From a virus, in IMG/VR virus record IMGVR_UViG_3300034072_001149, positions 1 to 64,000 of that record: a stretch of DNA of 64,000 bases; one strand, given 5' to 3'. The notes beneath the pieces were generated by a model. The model was not told the origin of the DNA. It searched no databases and saw nothing but the letters and a program-made list of their open reading frames with translations. The position numbers and the translations under genes are program-made. Shown here piece by piece: positions 1 through 8,026 of this stretch (within the stretch, counting starts at the first letter, position 1; the number at the start of each line of letters is the position of its first letter).

Positions 1-2101
1 CGGCCGTTGGCTCTACACGATCAAGACCCTTTTCACGCTTCCAAGCAATGCGGTCATGGGCGTTACGCCATTTTGCTACGCGATCGCCTGCACCTTTACG
101 CATAATTCCCATGCGCTCAGCCTGATTAGCGTCATAAACTAGATCATCCAGTTCACTAGCCTTCTTTTCGTGATGGTCCTTGCTGGCGAGGGCCTTGGCT
201 GCATAGCGACCCTTGAGATCACCACTTAGTTCGTTGAGGGCATCATCCGACGAGAGTTCACCCTCACCAAAATCGCCACCCATATCAAAGCCTAGCTCTG
301 CACTGGTATCTTCACCATGATCTTCATCGTGGTGGTGACCATGGTAGCCAATGCCATAATAAACACCGCGACCAAACTGTGGAGTCTTGCGCTTTGCAGC
401 CGCTTCCTCGACATAATCACGGAAGCTCTTTGGGGCAACAGACTCTTCCTGATGGCGGTTGCCATGATCATTTGCTTGCTGTTCCAGCGAAGCAATGACG
501 CGCTTGTCCAGGCGGTCAACTAGGTCTTCACCAGTCAGCTTGTTTACAACTGCGGTGATTTCTAGGCTGCTACCCATGCTTGCGATTGGCATGTGATCCA
601 AACCAGTGTCAAAATCACCAGTATCCCAATCATAATAAACGGTTACTTCGACTTCACCGGCTGGGACAGTTTCGTCCTCGATCCAGGTATCGAACTCATC
701 ACTGCCACCGGACTTGTAAGGAGCCTCGGTGACTTTCTGAGATTCGTCGATATCCTCGAAGTCCATATCGTTTAGATAAACAATGGACTGGCCGTTCTTG
801 TGCTTTACCAGCCACACACCGTGGACCACTGGATCTGGGGTTGCGGTTGCGCCCTTCATGCTGTGGCTGCTCATGAACTTCATGAAGTCGATGGCACCCT
901 GTTCAGTATCAGCAAACTGGTCTCGCTTATCATCAAATGGACCTTCCTGTAACGGATTATCACCCGAACGAGCTGGAACCCTCTTAGTAGAAGGCTGGAC
1001 AATCTTCTTGTCAGCAACACCGGCATACTCAGTTGGGTGAACGTCATGTTCAACTTGCTCGTTCTTCGAGGACTTCAACACCAGCCAACCGGAGTTAGCG
1101 GTCGAAATGTTACCATACTGACCGGTCCATTCTCCAACCTTTTCGTGGTTTTTGTTAAACGCATCTCGTGAACCGTAACCATCAGATCCAAAAGTATAGC
1201 CTGCCTTCTTCGCCGCAGCCATCCACTGGTCAGCAGAATGGAAAGACATCTTTGAACCATCATCACTAATTGATGGCACCCCATATCCGTTTGAACCAAG
1301 GTCTTTGAGTAGATCTTTAACGGTCCAATTTGGCTTCTTCTTTGGATATTCACGATAGATATCTTCGGCATAATCCTGAAATTCTACCGCATCGTAATCG
1401 TCAGGGTTACCTTCTAGGGTTGCTACTGTTTTACCACATAGAATTGCGAAATCCCAAGCTGTTGACGGCCACTTGATTTTGCTATTTAGGTCAACTGATT
1501 CGCCTAGATCAGACTCATCAACAATGGCTAGGTTCCCGTCATTGTCGATAGATGCGTCAACAGCATCGCCTGGAGCCGGATCAATCATTTGATCATCCAT
1601 TCCCACATCCATATCATCAACGCCTGCTTCTAGATCACCAAGGGCCTGGAATTCTGGTTCCAGCATGTTCATGATTGCACGCAGGTTTGGTGCCTGGACC
1701 GTTGTCGTAATGCTGTTCTGATCATCAATGTTCTCACCGGCGGTCAGAGTTGCAGGACCATTAAACATTGCGCTCTTGATACCTGCGTTCTTGAGCAGGG
1801 TCACAAGGTCCATAGTGGAAGCAGCGTTAATGGTTGTGTTGGAGTTCATTTCACCTTCCGTGTTTGACACGTTCAGGCTAACAGCTTCATCAACTTTGGT
1901 CTCCTGTACCACCGGAACCCACCTAATCTCATATCGGTCACGATCGATTGATCGCAGGAACTTCGCGCCAAGACTACTCAATTCATTGTGTTTGTTGAAC
2001 GAAAATACCCTTTCGTTAGTCCATTCACCCTGAATATTACCATAGGATCCGTCAGGCTTGGGGATGCCGCGGTGTCGAGTTTGAAGCATCTTCTTGGTCA
2101 T
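1..2101 (-). CDS. Large acidic protein, partial (C-terminus outside window)
   Basis: Open reading frame running from an ATG at 2101 to the window edge without a stop, about 700 codons visible. I do not recognise the family. The first ~50 residues (ending in RSIDRDRYEIRW) form a compact start; residues ~150-200 are Asp/Glu rich; the middle has repeated Gly/Ser/Trp-containing stretches (for example GYTFGSDGYGSRDAF). A His-rich patch (HGHHHDEDHGED) precedes a basic helical module near the visible end (SGDLKGRYAAKAL ... GDRVAKWRNAHDRI). Modules of that general shape occur in many phage proteins of unknown role. It starts 1 nt after the stop of the gene at 2103-2810 and lies in the packaging/tail gene run, so a virion or head-assembly role is plausible but unproven. 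Confidence 0.75.
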   Translation of the reverse strand, partial: MTKKMLQTRHRGIPKPDGSYGNIQGEWTNERVFSFNKHNELSSLGAKFLRSIDRDRYEIRWVPVVQETKVDEAVSLNVSNTEGEMNSNTTINAASTMDLVTLLKNAGIKSAMFNGPATLTAGENIDDQNSITTTVQAPNLRAIMNMLEPEFQALGDLEAGVDDMDVGMDDQMIDPAPGDAVDASIDNDGNLAIVDESDLGESVDLNSKIKWPSTAWDFAILCGKTVATLEGNPDDYDAVEFQDYAEDIYREYPKKKPNWTVKDLLKDLGSNGYGVPSISDDGSKMSFHSADQWMAAAKKAGYTFGSDGYGSRDAFNKNHEKVGEWTGQYGNISTANSGWLVLKSSKNEQVEHDVHPTEYAGVADKKIVQPSTKRVPARSGDNPLQEGPFDDKRDQFADTEQGAIDFMKFMSSHSMKGATATPDPVVHGVWLVKHKNGQSIVYLNDMDFEDIDESQKVTEAPYKSGGSDEFDTWIEDETVPAGEVEVTVYYDWDTGDFDTGLDHMPIASMGSSLEITAVVNKLTGEDLVDRLDKRVIASLEQQANDHGNRHQEESVAPKSFRDYVEEAAAKRKTPQFGRGVYYGIGYHGHHHDEDHGEDTSAELGFDMGGDFGEGELSSDDALNELSGDLKGRYAAKALASKDHHEKKASELDDLVYDANQAERMGIMRKGAGDRVAKWRNAHDRIAWKREKGLDRVEPTA

Positions 2102-2102
2102 G

Positions 2103-2810
2103 TTAGCCCTTCCTCTTGACGTTTTCGTCATAGTTGCCATGGTTGCCAGTTAGGTTTGGCTTTTCAGTTTTTCCACCGGCCTTCTTGGTATTGACATGGA
2201 CTGGCTTTACGGTGTCCATGTCCTTGTTGAAGTCGTCAGCGACGGTGGTATCTTTTTTGTTGAGCCAAGAGAACTTGTTGGTCTTCTTGATCTCTTCGAT
2301 CGCTTCTACCTTCTCAGCTTCAGCGTTTGACTTGATCTGAGCCAGATAGCCCAGGAACTTTTTGTTGTAGGAGTCACCGTAGGCAACTTCCTTGGGCTGG
2401 TCTTCAGCAGCATAGGTTGGATCATCAAGGATAGCCTTGTGCTCATCATCCTTGTGGATCTCTTCCAAAGCTTCTGCCTCGATCGCAACTGGCTCGTTCT
2501 CACCTCGAACAACAATCATGCTATCTGCGACCTGGAGTGCCGAACGCAATTCAACGGCCAAAACATAGCTGGATGCTGGAACGGCGGTCTTGATGTCTAG
2601 AACCCAAATTTCAGCCATATGGAAATCTTTGAAATCCAGAGGCGCCTTTTGAGCCATTAGCTTCTTTGGTGTAGAAACACTCTGGATGTCATATTTGAAA
2701 AGAGCCTTCTTTAGAGTCTCAACGAAGTGAGCGTCCATGGGAACAACCGACTTGACGCGATACCCAAAGCTCTTGGCAGATTCTGCCAAATAGTGGTAAA
2801 ATGATTTCAT
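2103..2810 (-). CDS. Conserved T4-like hypothetical protein (235 aa)
   Basis: Intact 235-residue ORF. The N-terminus (FYHYLAES..SFGYRVKSVVPMDAHFVETLKKAL) and the PLDFKDFHMAEIWVLDI segment resemble a protein of unknown function that I remember in many T4-like marine phages near structural genes; this is recollection, not a search. The second half is charged, Lys/Glu rich and probably disordered (residues ~110-235). It lies downstream of the gp16-like gene on the same strand and is preceded by a TAAATA late-type promoter at 2837-2845, so late expression and a virion-assembly role are likely. No catalytic motif is visible. Confidence 0.8.
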   Translation of the reverse strand: MKSFYHYLAESAKSFGYRVKSVVPMDAHFVETLKKALFKYDIQSVSTPKKLMAQKAPLDFKDFHMAEIWVLDIKTAVPASSYVLAVELRSALQVADSMIVVRGENEPVAIEAEALEEIHKDDEHKAILDDPTYAAEDQPKEVAYGDSYNKKFLGYLAQIKSNAEAEKVEAIEEIKKTNKFSWLNKKDTTVADDFNKDMDTVKPVHVNTKKAGGKTEKPNLTGNHGNYDENVKRKG

Positions 2811-2836
2811 GACGTCCCTCTCACTTGGAGTTTCGC

Positions 2837-2845
2837 CTATTTAGC
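2837..2845 (-). promoter_or_regulatory. Late-type promoter (GCTAAATAG)
   Basis: On the minus strand reads GCTAAATAG, 26 nt before the ATG at 2810. It belongs to a set of TAAATA sites found ahead of virion genes throughout this window, matching the T4-type late promoter core (TATAAATA) recognised with gp55. Confidence 0.55.
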
Positions 2846-2853
2846 GGAAATCT

Positions 2854-3360
2854 TTAGATCTCGCCGTTGCGGATCTTAGCCATGAGATCATTGCGATTGA
2901 CAGTGATGCTCGTGCCGTTATCTACGAACTCACCATCTTCGATGCCTTCATTCATATCACGCTTGTGCTTGTCTTGTTCCATTATCAAACGTATTTCTTC
3001 CATACGTCGTTCTGATTTGGAGCGCGAAGCTTTTAACGCAATCTCCAGAGCCTTGAGCGCCGGAGTAAAGGCATTAGGGCCAGCGTTCTTTGGTTCAATA
3101 TTGAAACCAAGATCCATGAGGTCTTTGTGGGCGCGCATAGCCACATCATAGATTTCGTCAGCTTCAGTCGTATGCTCTTTTACGCCTGCGGGGTCAGATG
3201 CCGCTGATATAGCCAATGGGCTCGCATTGGCTAGCACGTCAGCCATCTTTGATACCTCAGCATTCACAGCAGGGACTTCTTGAGATTGACTCTCTGCGGC
3301 CTCTTTTAGAGCATCTTCCAAGCGGGGGAGATTGAGTTCGTCTTCTAGGGCTTTAGTCAT
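2854..3360 (-). CDS. 16: Terminase small subunit-like (T4 gp16 type)
   Basis: 168 aa, the size of T4 gp16 (164 aa). The layout also fits gp16: an acidic N-terminal tail, a central helical hairpin (residues ~70-130, DEIYDVAMRAHKDLMDLG ... ALKALEIALKASRSKSERRM) and a short C-terminal segment (NGTSITVNRNDLMAKI) like the gp16 ending around NATVFMGSPTELMDEI. gp16 forms rings that regulate the large terminase and select DNA for packaging. The ATG overlaps the end of the upstream gene by 4 nt (ATGA), implying coupled translation. The large terminase gene is not adjacent in the visible sequence. The call rests on length, layout and context; other helical head proteins are possible. Confidence 0.6.
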   Translation of the reverse strand: MTKALEDELNLPRLEDALKEAAESQSQEVPAVNAEVSKMADVLANASPLAISAASDPAGVKEHTTEADEIYDVAMRAHKDLMDLGFNIEPKNAGPNAFTPALKALEIALKASRSKSERRMEEIRLIMEQDKHKRDMNEGIEDGEFVDNGTSITVNRNDLMAKIRNGEI

Positions 3361-3788
3361 TTGTCTTCATTCCTAGGTAGCTCAAATTCAATAATAGGAG
3401 CATTGGGCTTTAGTTTCCTGAATTGTGATGCTTCTCTGAGGCTCTGCTTGCCGCCACCTACACGAACCAACGCATCAATATATGTGAGAAACGTATCGCT
3501 TTCGTCTCCCCAATCCTTTCCAACAATGATCGTATCATCTACTGGAAAGCAAGGATAATCAGAGGCCTTGGCGCAGGCTATTCCTACGGTGGTCATTTGG
3601 CCACCTTGAGGATCAACCGCAATCTGGTAGGCAAGACTTGGTATCCCTTGATCTGTTAGACCGGATACGATGTGGGTAACCATTTTCCCACTGGAAGATT
3701 CAACATGATAGATGCCAAGGATGATGAGACGCTTTGCTTCCGCTTCGTCAAAAGTTCCTTCGCTATAACCAACAACACCAAGTTTCAT
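3357..3788 (-). CDS. Putative SLOG/Rossmann nucleotide-binding protein
   Basis: 143 aa. Begins with a beta strand and turn (MKLGVVGYSEGTFDEAEA), followed by HIVSGLTDQGIPSLAYQIA and a late glycine turn RVGGGKQSLREA. This order (strand, SG-x-GIP-x-LAY helix, GGG-x-x-x-S/T-x-x-E helix) resembles the SLOG superfamily (LOG/DprA/TIR-associated sensors) which binds nucleotides or nucleotide-derived ligands. Catalytic residues cannot be assigned. It lies between the gp4 and gp16 genes, starts just after a TAAATA motif and overlaps gene 16 by 4 nt, so it is probably made late with virion genes. A second SLOG-like protein occurs at 13708-14310. The fold call is by eye only. Confidence 0.55.
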   Translation of the reverse strand: MKLGVVGYSEGTFDEAEAKRLIILGIYHVESSSGKMVTHIVSGLTDQGIPSLAYQIAVDPQGGQMTTVGIACAKASDYPCFPVDDTIIVGKDWGDESDTFLTYIDALVRVGGGKQSLREASQFRKLKPNAPIIEFELPRNEDK

Positions 3789-3801
3789 AAATACACCTCT
3801 G

Positions 3802-3811
3802 TGTATTTACT
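3802..3811 (-). promoter_or_regulatory. Late-type promoter (AGTAAATACA)
   Basis: Minus-strand AGTAAATACA at the end of the gp4 gene, 14-23 nt before the ATG at 3788. Same TAAATA core as the other late sites. The sequence GTGTATTTA/TAAATACAC here is also a short inverted repeat. Confidence 0.45.
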
Positions 3812-4245
3812 TACCTTTGACCAGCCTGGCGATAGAGTTGCTTTTCTGTCATGATACGAAACTTTATTCCGTTGGCTTTACACCAATTGTAGGCAGCTTC
3901 CCACTTGGCTTCATTCAACGTGATAGCGTCGATATCCTTTTGGGTTCTAGCAGCTTCTGGAATGCTTTGACTCAGAGGTTTGATTTCGATGATCTCAGCA
4001 TGTTTTCCACCATCTTTATCAGTGTAGAGAATAAAGAAATCAGGAATGTAGTTTCGGATCTTTCCAGTAAATGGATCTTGATACTGGATCTTCAGAGACT
4101 CGCTTGCCCATTGCTCAACATAAGGATGTTGGTCGCAAAGGTTCATAAAGGTCAATTCCCAAGCAGATCGGTATGTAATGGGCAAAGTTCCCACATACTT
4201 TTCTGGGTTCTTGGGTTCAAAAGTCCCTTGGTTATAAAATGCCAT
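3811..4245 (-). CDS. 4: Head completion protein / nuclease-like (T4 gp4 type)
   Basis: 144 aa, close to T4 gp4 (150 aa). The segment ITYRSAWELTFMNLCDQHPYVEQWASESLKIQYQDP is split across the fold typical of the gp4/TnsA-like endonuclease family: YRSxWE, then PYVxxWxSE, then DPFTGKIRNYIPDFFI and EIIEIKP. The E (WE), D (PDF) and ExK (EIKP) residues match a PD-(D/E)xK active site. In T4, gp4 is needed to finish filled heads before tail joining. The gene lies immediately downstream of gene 54, sharing the junction at 4245, as part of a minus-strand late operon. Confidence 0.85.
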   Translation of the reverse strand: MAFYNQGTFEPKNPEKYVGTLPITYRSAWELTFMNLCDQHPYVEQWASESLKIQYQDPFTGKIRNYIPDFFILYTDKDGGKHAEIIEIKPLSQSIPEAARTQKDIDAITLNEAKWEAAYNWCKANGIKFRIMTEKQLYRQAGQR

Positions 4246-5309
4246 TAGAAAAGCTTTCCTGGTCTACCAAACAACGCGCCTTTGAGAAGTCCTTGGACAC
4301 CTTGTCTAGCTGCTCCGGTATTACCAGAGACAATGTTTTTCAAACTTGATGCGGCTGTCTTACCAATGGCGAGCCCGCGATTGGCATCATAGGATCCTGC
4401 GATTTCGCTGATGATTCGCCCAGGACTACCAAAACCCTGTCCCGTTATACCACTCAATAGATTTCGCTGTAAAGTGGCTCCGATAGTGTCATCTAGATCT
4501 CGAGTAATGGCATTTGCTGTTGTGGCCAGACCTGGAGTAATATCTAGGTTTGGTAGATCGTTTGGAACGTCCCAGAACTGACCAAAATCAAGACCAGCGT
4601 CTTCAGCAATTTCCGCTGTGATGGGCTCTGGGTCAGCATACACTATACCCTCGAACTCAATAGACATCTGGATTTCGTTTGTTACCACACCAGCACTATA
4701 GTCAAAATCGTCAGGATTGAAGCTGGAGATCTTTGGGTTAATTAGATCAAATCTCTCCATTACACCATTATAGAACTGATAGACTGATATGTGGCTAAAG
4801 AAATAGGCATAGTTTTGTTCCACCATAGGAGGTAGAAATCCCCAACGACCCAATTCAAAAGCTTCACCAGTCACGATGTCATATACAGTTGATCCACTTG
4901 AACCAGTTCCATATATCTTGCTATCACCATAGTAATATTGGTAATACTCAACGAACATATTTCGCAGATCCTGCGAAATAGTGTCGTGGAATCGAACCTG
5001 GAAAGGTTCAAAATCATGCCCCGTTTGGACAATACGCTTGCGGTTATACTGGTTCAGAGTTTCTTGACGAAACGTGATTTTGGGTCTGTCAATGTTTTTG
5101 ACAACGAGACCAATACCTCGTTCCCAACCACTGCCGCCTGCCGACTCTGGACGATAAAATTTCATCCAGAATAGGAACTTGTTCTTGGGAACATTGGCAA
5201 ATCTAGTGCCAGCCAGCCCAAAGTTATTTGAAGCGTGATGGCTGTCCCCCATCATGAGGGACAGCCCATTAGGATCAGAAGTCCTTCCGCCTCTTGAGGT
5301 TTCAGTCAC
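4245..5309 (-). CDS. 54: Baseplate tail-tube initiator (T4 gp54 type)
   Basis: 354 aa from a GTG start at 5309 with AAGG 8 nt upstream. Residues ~75-110 (RPKITFRQETLNQYNRKRIV ... FEPFQVRFHDT) resemble the tube-protein fold shared by gp19 and gp54, and the adjacent gene is the tube protein itself. T4 gp54 (320 aa) sits on the baseplate hub and nucleates tube polymerisation. The C-terminal ~120 residues after EPITAEIAEDAG are low-complexity, Gly/Ala/Thr rich and probably flexible. It lies between gene 19 and gene 4 on the same strand. Confidence 0.8.
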   Translation of the reverse strand: MTETSRGGRTSDPNGLSLMMGDSHHASNNFGLAGTRFANVPKNKFLFWMKFYRPESAGGSGWERGIGLVVKNIDRPKITFRQETLNQYNRKRIVQTGHDFEPFQVRFHDTISQDLRNMFVEYYQYYYGDSKIYGTGSSGSTVYDIVTGEAFELGRWGFLPPMVEQNYAYFFSHISVYQFYNGVMERFDLINPKISSFNPDDFDYSAGVVTNEIQMSIEFEGIVYADPEPITAEIAEDAGLDFGQFWDVPNDLPNLDITPGLATTANAITRDLDDTIGATLQRNLLSGITGQGFGSPGRIISEIAGSYDANRGLAIGKTAASSLKNIVSGNTGAARQGVQGLLKGALFGRPGKLF

Positions 5310-5319
5310 TGGCTAGACC

Positions 5320-6159
5320 TTATAGTCGGTTGCCAGGGATCTGCTCAGGTAGCGCAGTCATCAGACCGTTAGCCTGTGTTGCGTTGTCGAAACGAACAGT
5401 CAGCGTGATTGTCTGGAAACCGGATTCTGCATAATCCAGATCCATGTAATCAACGTTCTCTAGGAAGCAACCTTCAAGAGTCCATGTTTCAACCACAGTG
5501 TCGTTGCCGCCATCCATGGTTTCAATAATGGTCACAAACTTGTAGTTAATACCCGAAGCAAACGCAGTCTGTTCAAAGTGGTTCAGCTGCTTCTGAACCT
5601 GATGACCTACTAGCTTTGCCACGTTGTTGGTCAAGTCATCCTTTAGTGTAATCTGGATGCTGTCCCACTTGTGCTTACCAGCATAGTAGGCGGTTGAGTT
5701 GTAGCTGTGGACTTCGATTGGATCATGATTGATCTTTGGCTTGGTAACTGTGGCAACCTGCTGGGTGAAATCAAGACCACCAGCGATTGGACCAAAGTTG
5801 ACCACGCGAACGCGGAAGCGATACTTGTACTTGAGCTGGAGAAGACCGCCACGGCCTGCCCCGCCACCGAGTGGAACCATTAACATTCAGCCAGTGTCGT
5901 TAATACTGACCCGCCTTACGGCTGCTCATTGTTACCAATGAGATTAGACTATATCATGACCCACTTAGGGGCCCCACCCGTTTCAGCCCACTTGGGCCTA
6001 CGACCTTTCGGTCTAGTCGTTGAACGTTCCGGTTCATAACACCGGCTTCGCTGCTGATTGTCCCTGAGGGATTTCCCAGCAATTAGAGTGGTTTTTCGAC
6101 TAGGATTACTCCTAGAAGCAGCTATTCCATTAACCGAACTTGCTTAGAGTTTCTGCCAT
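5320..6159 (-). CDS. 19: Tail tube protein gp19, gene interrupted by a group I intron
   Basis: The ORF 5320-5886 encodes the body of a gp19-type tube protein (LKYKYRFRVRVVNFGP, PKINHDPIEVHSYNS, then the C-terminal SGFQTITLTVRFDN). It lacks a good start: the ATGs at 5886 and 5880 have no ribosome site. The true start is ATG at 6159, preceded by an unusually perfect AGGAGGTGAT. It encodes MAETLSKFG and then hits TAA. Joining 6159-6133 to 5883-5320 removes a 249 nt group I intron and gives a continuous 196-residue protein. The exact splice sites are inferred (exon ending in U, intron ending in G). A late-type promoter precedes it. gp19 forms the inner DNA conduit of the contractile tail. Confidence 0.85.
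5884..6132 (-). ncRNA. Group I self-splicing intron in gene 19
   Basis: On the minus strand the conserved group I elements occur in order: P (AATTGCTGGGAAA), Q (AATCAGCAGCGAAGC), R (GTTCAACGACTAGAC) and S (ATGATATAGTC). The R and S elements can form P7 (GACTA with TAGTC). A four-pair P1 is possible between exon CGGT and intron GCTG, with U:G at the 5' splice site. The intron contains no endonuclease ORF. About 249 nt, interrupting codon 9/10 of the tube gene and introducing an immediate stop in the unspliced message. A GIY-YIG nuclease gene lies outside it, 98 nt upstream of exon 1 on the other strand. Confidence 0.9.
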
Positions 6160-6177
6160 GATTTTATCACCTCCTAG

Positions 6178-6208
6178 GTAACGATCTATTTTGATTATTT
6201 ATCGTTAC
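6178..6208 (-). promoter_or_regulatory. Late-type promoter inside an inverted repeat, gene 19
   Basis: Minus strand CGATAAATAATC (6193-6204) lies inside a perfect 8-bp inverted repeat GTAACGAT...ATCGTTAC spanning 6178-6208. The promoter core sits at the 5' side of the loop. The strong Shine-Dalgarno of gene 19 follows immediately. Confidence 0.55.
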
Positions 6209-6256
6209 AGGTTGTAAATAGATGTGAGTAGAAACTTTTAGAAGATTTGGGGTCCA

Positions 6257-7057
6257 ATGTTTTATGTCTATGTTTTGTGTGATCCAAGAAGAGCTGATAA
6301 ACCCTTCTATGTTGGCAAGGGATCGCGAGACAGATGTAGGTATCATTTGAATGAGACCTACCAAAATACAAGCAATCGGCGCAAATGGTGTAAAATCGCA
6401 GCCATCAAAAAATCTGGTCTCGAAGTTACCATTAAAAAGATCAAAGAAGATTTATCAGAGACTGATGCCTATGAATTGGAAGAACTTCTAATCAAAAAAT
6501 ATGGCCGTATTGGATATGACCCAGGTGGCATACTAACTAATATCTGCGAATCTTCGCGCCCACCCTCTGCCAAAGGCAGGATTATATCAGAGAACACTCG
6601 TAAGAAGCATAGCGAGCGACAACTGGGGCCTTTGAATCATCGTTACGGAGTTAAGATGTCAGAGGAGGATAAAGAACACAGACGTCAATTCAATCTAAAA
6701 CATGGCATTAGACCGCCGGACCGAACCGGTATTCCTCACAAGGAAGAAACAAAAGCCAAGATGAGTTTAGCCAGCAAGGGAAGAAAAAAGAGTCCAGAAC
6801 ATTGTAAAGCTATTGGAGACGCACGACGAGGTAAGCCTCTAGGGCCTTGCCCTTCCGAACGAGCCAAAAAGATTGCTGAAGCTCAATATCGTCACTATGA
6901 ATTGACTAGTCCAGAAGGAAAAGTGTATCAAGTCAATACAGGACGTCTAAAGGAAATGATCAAGACGTTTGGCTGGTCATATGGCTCACTTATGGCTGCT
7001 AAGAAAGCTGGTAGAAATTACCAAGGTTGGAGTATTATAGATTTAGGTAGAGTCTAG
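6257..7057 (+). CDS. Free-standing GIY-YIG homing endonuclease with NUMOD3 repeats
   Basis: 266 aa. N-terminal GIY-YIG nuclease domain (residues 1-~95): FYVYVLCDP corresponds to the GIY strand, FYVGKG to the YIG strand, followed by the arginine helix (RDRCRYHLNE) and the glutamate position in YELEELLIKKYG. Then a DNA-binding part with NUMOD3-like motifs (SENTRKKHSERQLG, KEETKAKMSLASKGRKKSPE). The end (TSPEGKVYQVNTGRLKEMIKTFG) resembles a NUMOD1-type helix. It is encoded opposite to all flanking genes and lies 98 nt beyond the start of the intron-bearing gene 19. It is a candidate partner that mobilises that intron. Confidence 0.9.
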   Translation: MFYVYVLCDPRRADKPFYVGKGSRDRCRYHLNETYQNTSNRRKWCKIAAIKKSGLEVTIKKIKEDLSETDAYELEELLIKKYGRIGYDPGGILTNICESSRPPSAKGRIISENTRKKHSERQLGPLNHRYGVKMSEEDKEHRRQFNLKHGIRPPDRTGIPHKEETKAKMSLASKGRKKSPEHCKAIGDARRGKPLGPCPSERAKKIAEAQYRHYELTSPEGKVYQVNTGRLKEMIKTFGWSYGSLMAAKKAGRNYQGWSIIDLGRV

Positions 7058-7058
7058 A

Positions 7059-7970
7059 TCAGAACTCTTCTACAGCTAAGATTTCAGCCTTTGTAGTCAA
7101 ATACTCCCACAATGGGTCATCTGTTGGTTCCCCTGACCAGTATTTTTCGGCAGCTTGTTTGATACGAGTATCATCGTAATCCAAGCCGTCATCTACCATA
7201 GACGCGATCCTGCTAGACCAGTTCATGTCATGCTTGGATACAGAGCCAAGAGCTTTGAGTGTAAAAACATATTCAGTTGAACCGCCGGCTGAATCTAAGT
7301 CATCTTCATTACCGACCATGAATACTGCGTCTCTATGTGAAAGCTTGTTGGCAGGTCTATAGCGTTCTAGAACTTCAAAGAACGGAACATAGCCCCAGTC
7401 ACGATCGTAATCGCTTCCACGACCGGTTAGAATCGTTCCTACGTCTAACTCATTGGCGCTGGAGTGATAGAAAATATTTGATGACTCGGTCAACTCAGTA
7501 TTTTCATTGTCAGTCTGTTTCCCTTTAAAAAAGCGAAGAAAGACCCCAACTGATATATTCCAATCAGTATCATTGCCTATCAAGGTATCCAATTTGACTT
7601 CAGAGCTTGGATACCTCAGCAATAATGGATCGTCATCATCATATTCATCAAAAATCCAATCGGCAATATGATTTGTATCTATCGATCCATCACCGTCATA
7701 TATTTTTCCATCAATCGAAACAGCACAATGATATATTCTTGGCTCTGAGGCGATCAAATCAGTGATCGCCACATCTTCCATATCCTCAAAATCATTCTGA
7801 CAGAATATCAGAATATAACATGGTTGATTGATGTATTCCGCCAAGGCCAAGGCAAAGGTTCCGCAATTTCCTCCATAAAGAGAATCCTGTCCAAAATAAT
7901 CAGATGCTTTCTTGATTAAATTGAGAACATTTTTCTTTCCAGAAGATTCTATGATTTCTGACCATCTCAT
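7059..7970 (-). CDS. Two-domain protein: Cys-His hydrolase-like N-terminus, possible ADP-ribosyltransferase-like C-terminus
   Basis: 303 aa. N-terminal half: GGNCGTFALALAEYI (Cys36) followed by IYHCAVSIDGKIYDGDG (His81, Asp92), a Cys-His-Asp order as in papain-like or transglutaminase-like phage proteins. C-terminal half (from ~residue 165): IFYHSSANELDVGTILTGRG, then RPANKLSHRDAVFMVGNEDD and STEYVFTLKALGSVSKHDMNW. That strand order (YH-S-x-x-L-x-x-G, R-x-D-A-V-F, D-x-x-G-G-x-x-x-Y) looks like ADP-ribosyltransferase-like proteins seen in phages, but the catalytic Glu cannot be fixed. The gene starts 4 nt after a TAAATA late motif, so it may be leaderless. The tail half of the call is inference. 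Confidence 0.45.
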   Translation of the reverse strand: MRWSEIIESSGKKNVLNLIKKASDYFGQDSLYGGNCGTFALALAEYINQPCYILIFCQNDFEDMEDVAITDLIASEPRIYHCAVSIDGKIYDGDGSIDTNHIADWIFDEYDDDDPLLLRYPSSEVKLDTLIGNDTDWNISVGVFLRFFKGKQTDNENTELTESSNIFYHSSANELDVGTILTGRGSDYDRDWGYVPFFEVLERYRPANKLSHRDAVFMVGNEDDLDSAGGSTEYVFTLKALGSVSKHDMNWSSRIASMVDDGLDYDDTRIKQAAEKYWSGEPTDDPLWEYLTTKAEILAVEEF

Positions 7971-7972
7971 GA

Positions 7973-7983
7973 CCTATTTAGTC
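7973..7983 (-). promoter_or_regulatory. Late-type promoter (GACTAAATAGG) abutting a start codon
   Basis: Minus-strand GACTAAATAGG ends 2 nt before the ATG at 7970 and is flanked by the inverted repeat CATGAC/GTCATG. If used, the transcript would have almost no leader. Confidence 0.45.
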
Positions 7984-8026
7984 ATGGAAATGGTCCCAGT
8001 TAATACTGGGGCCATTTTCTTTATGC

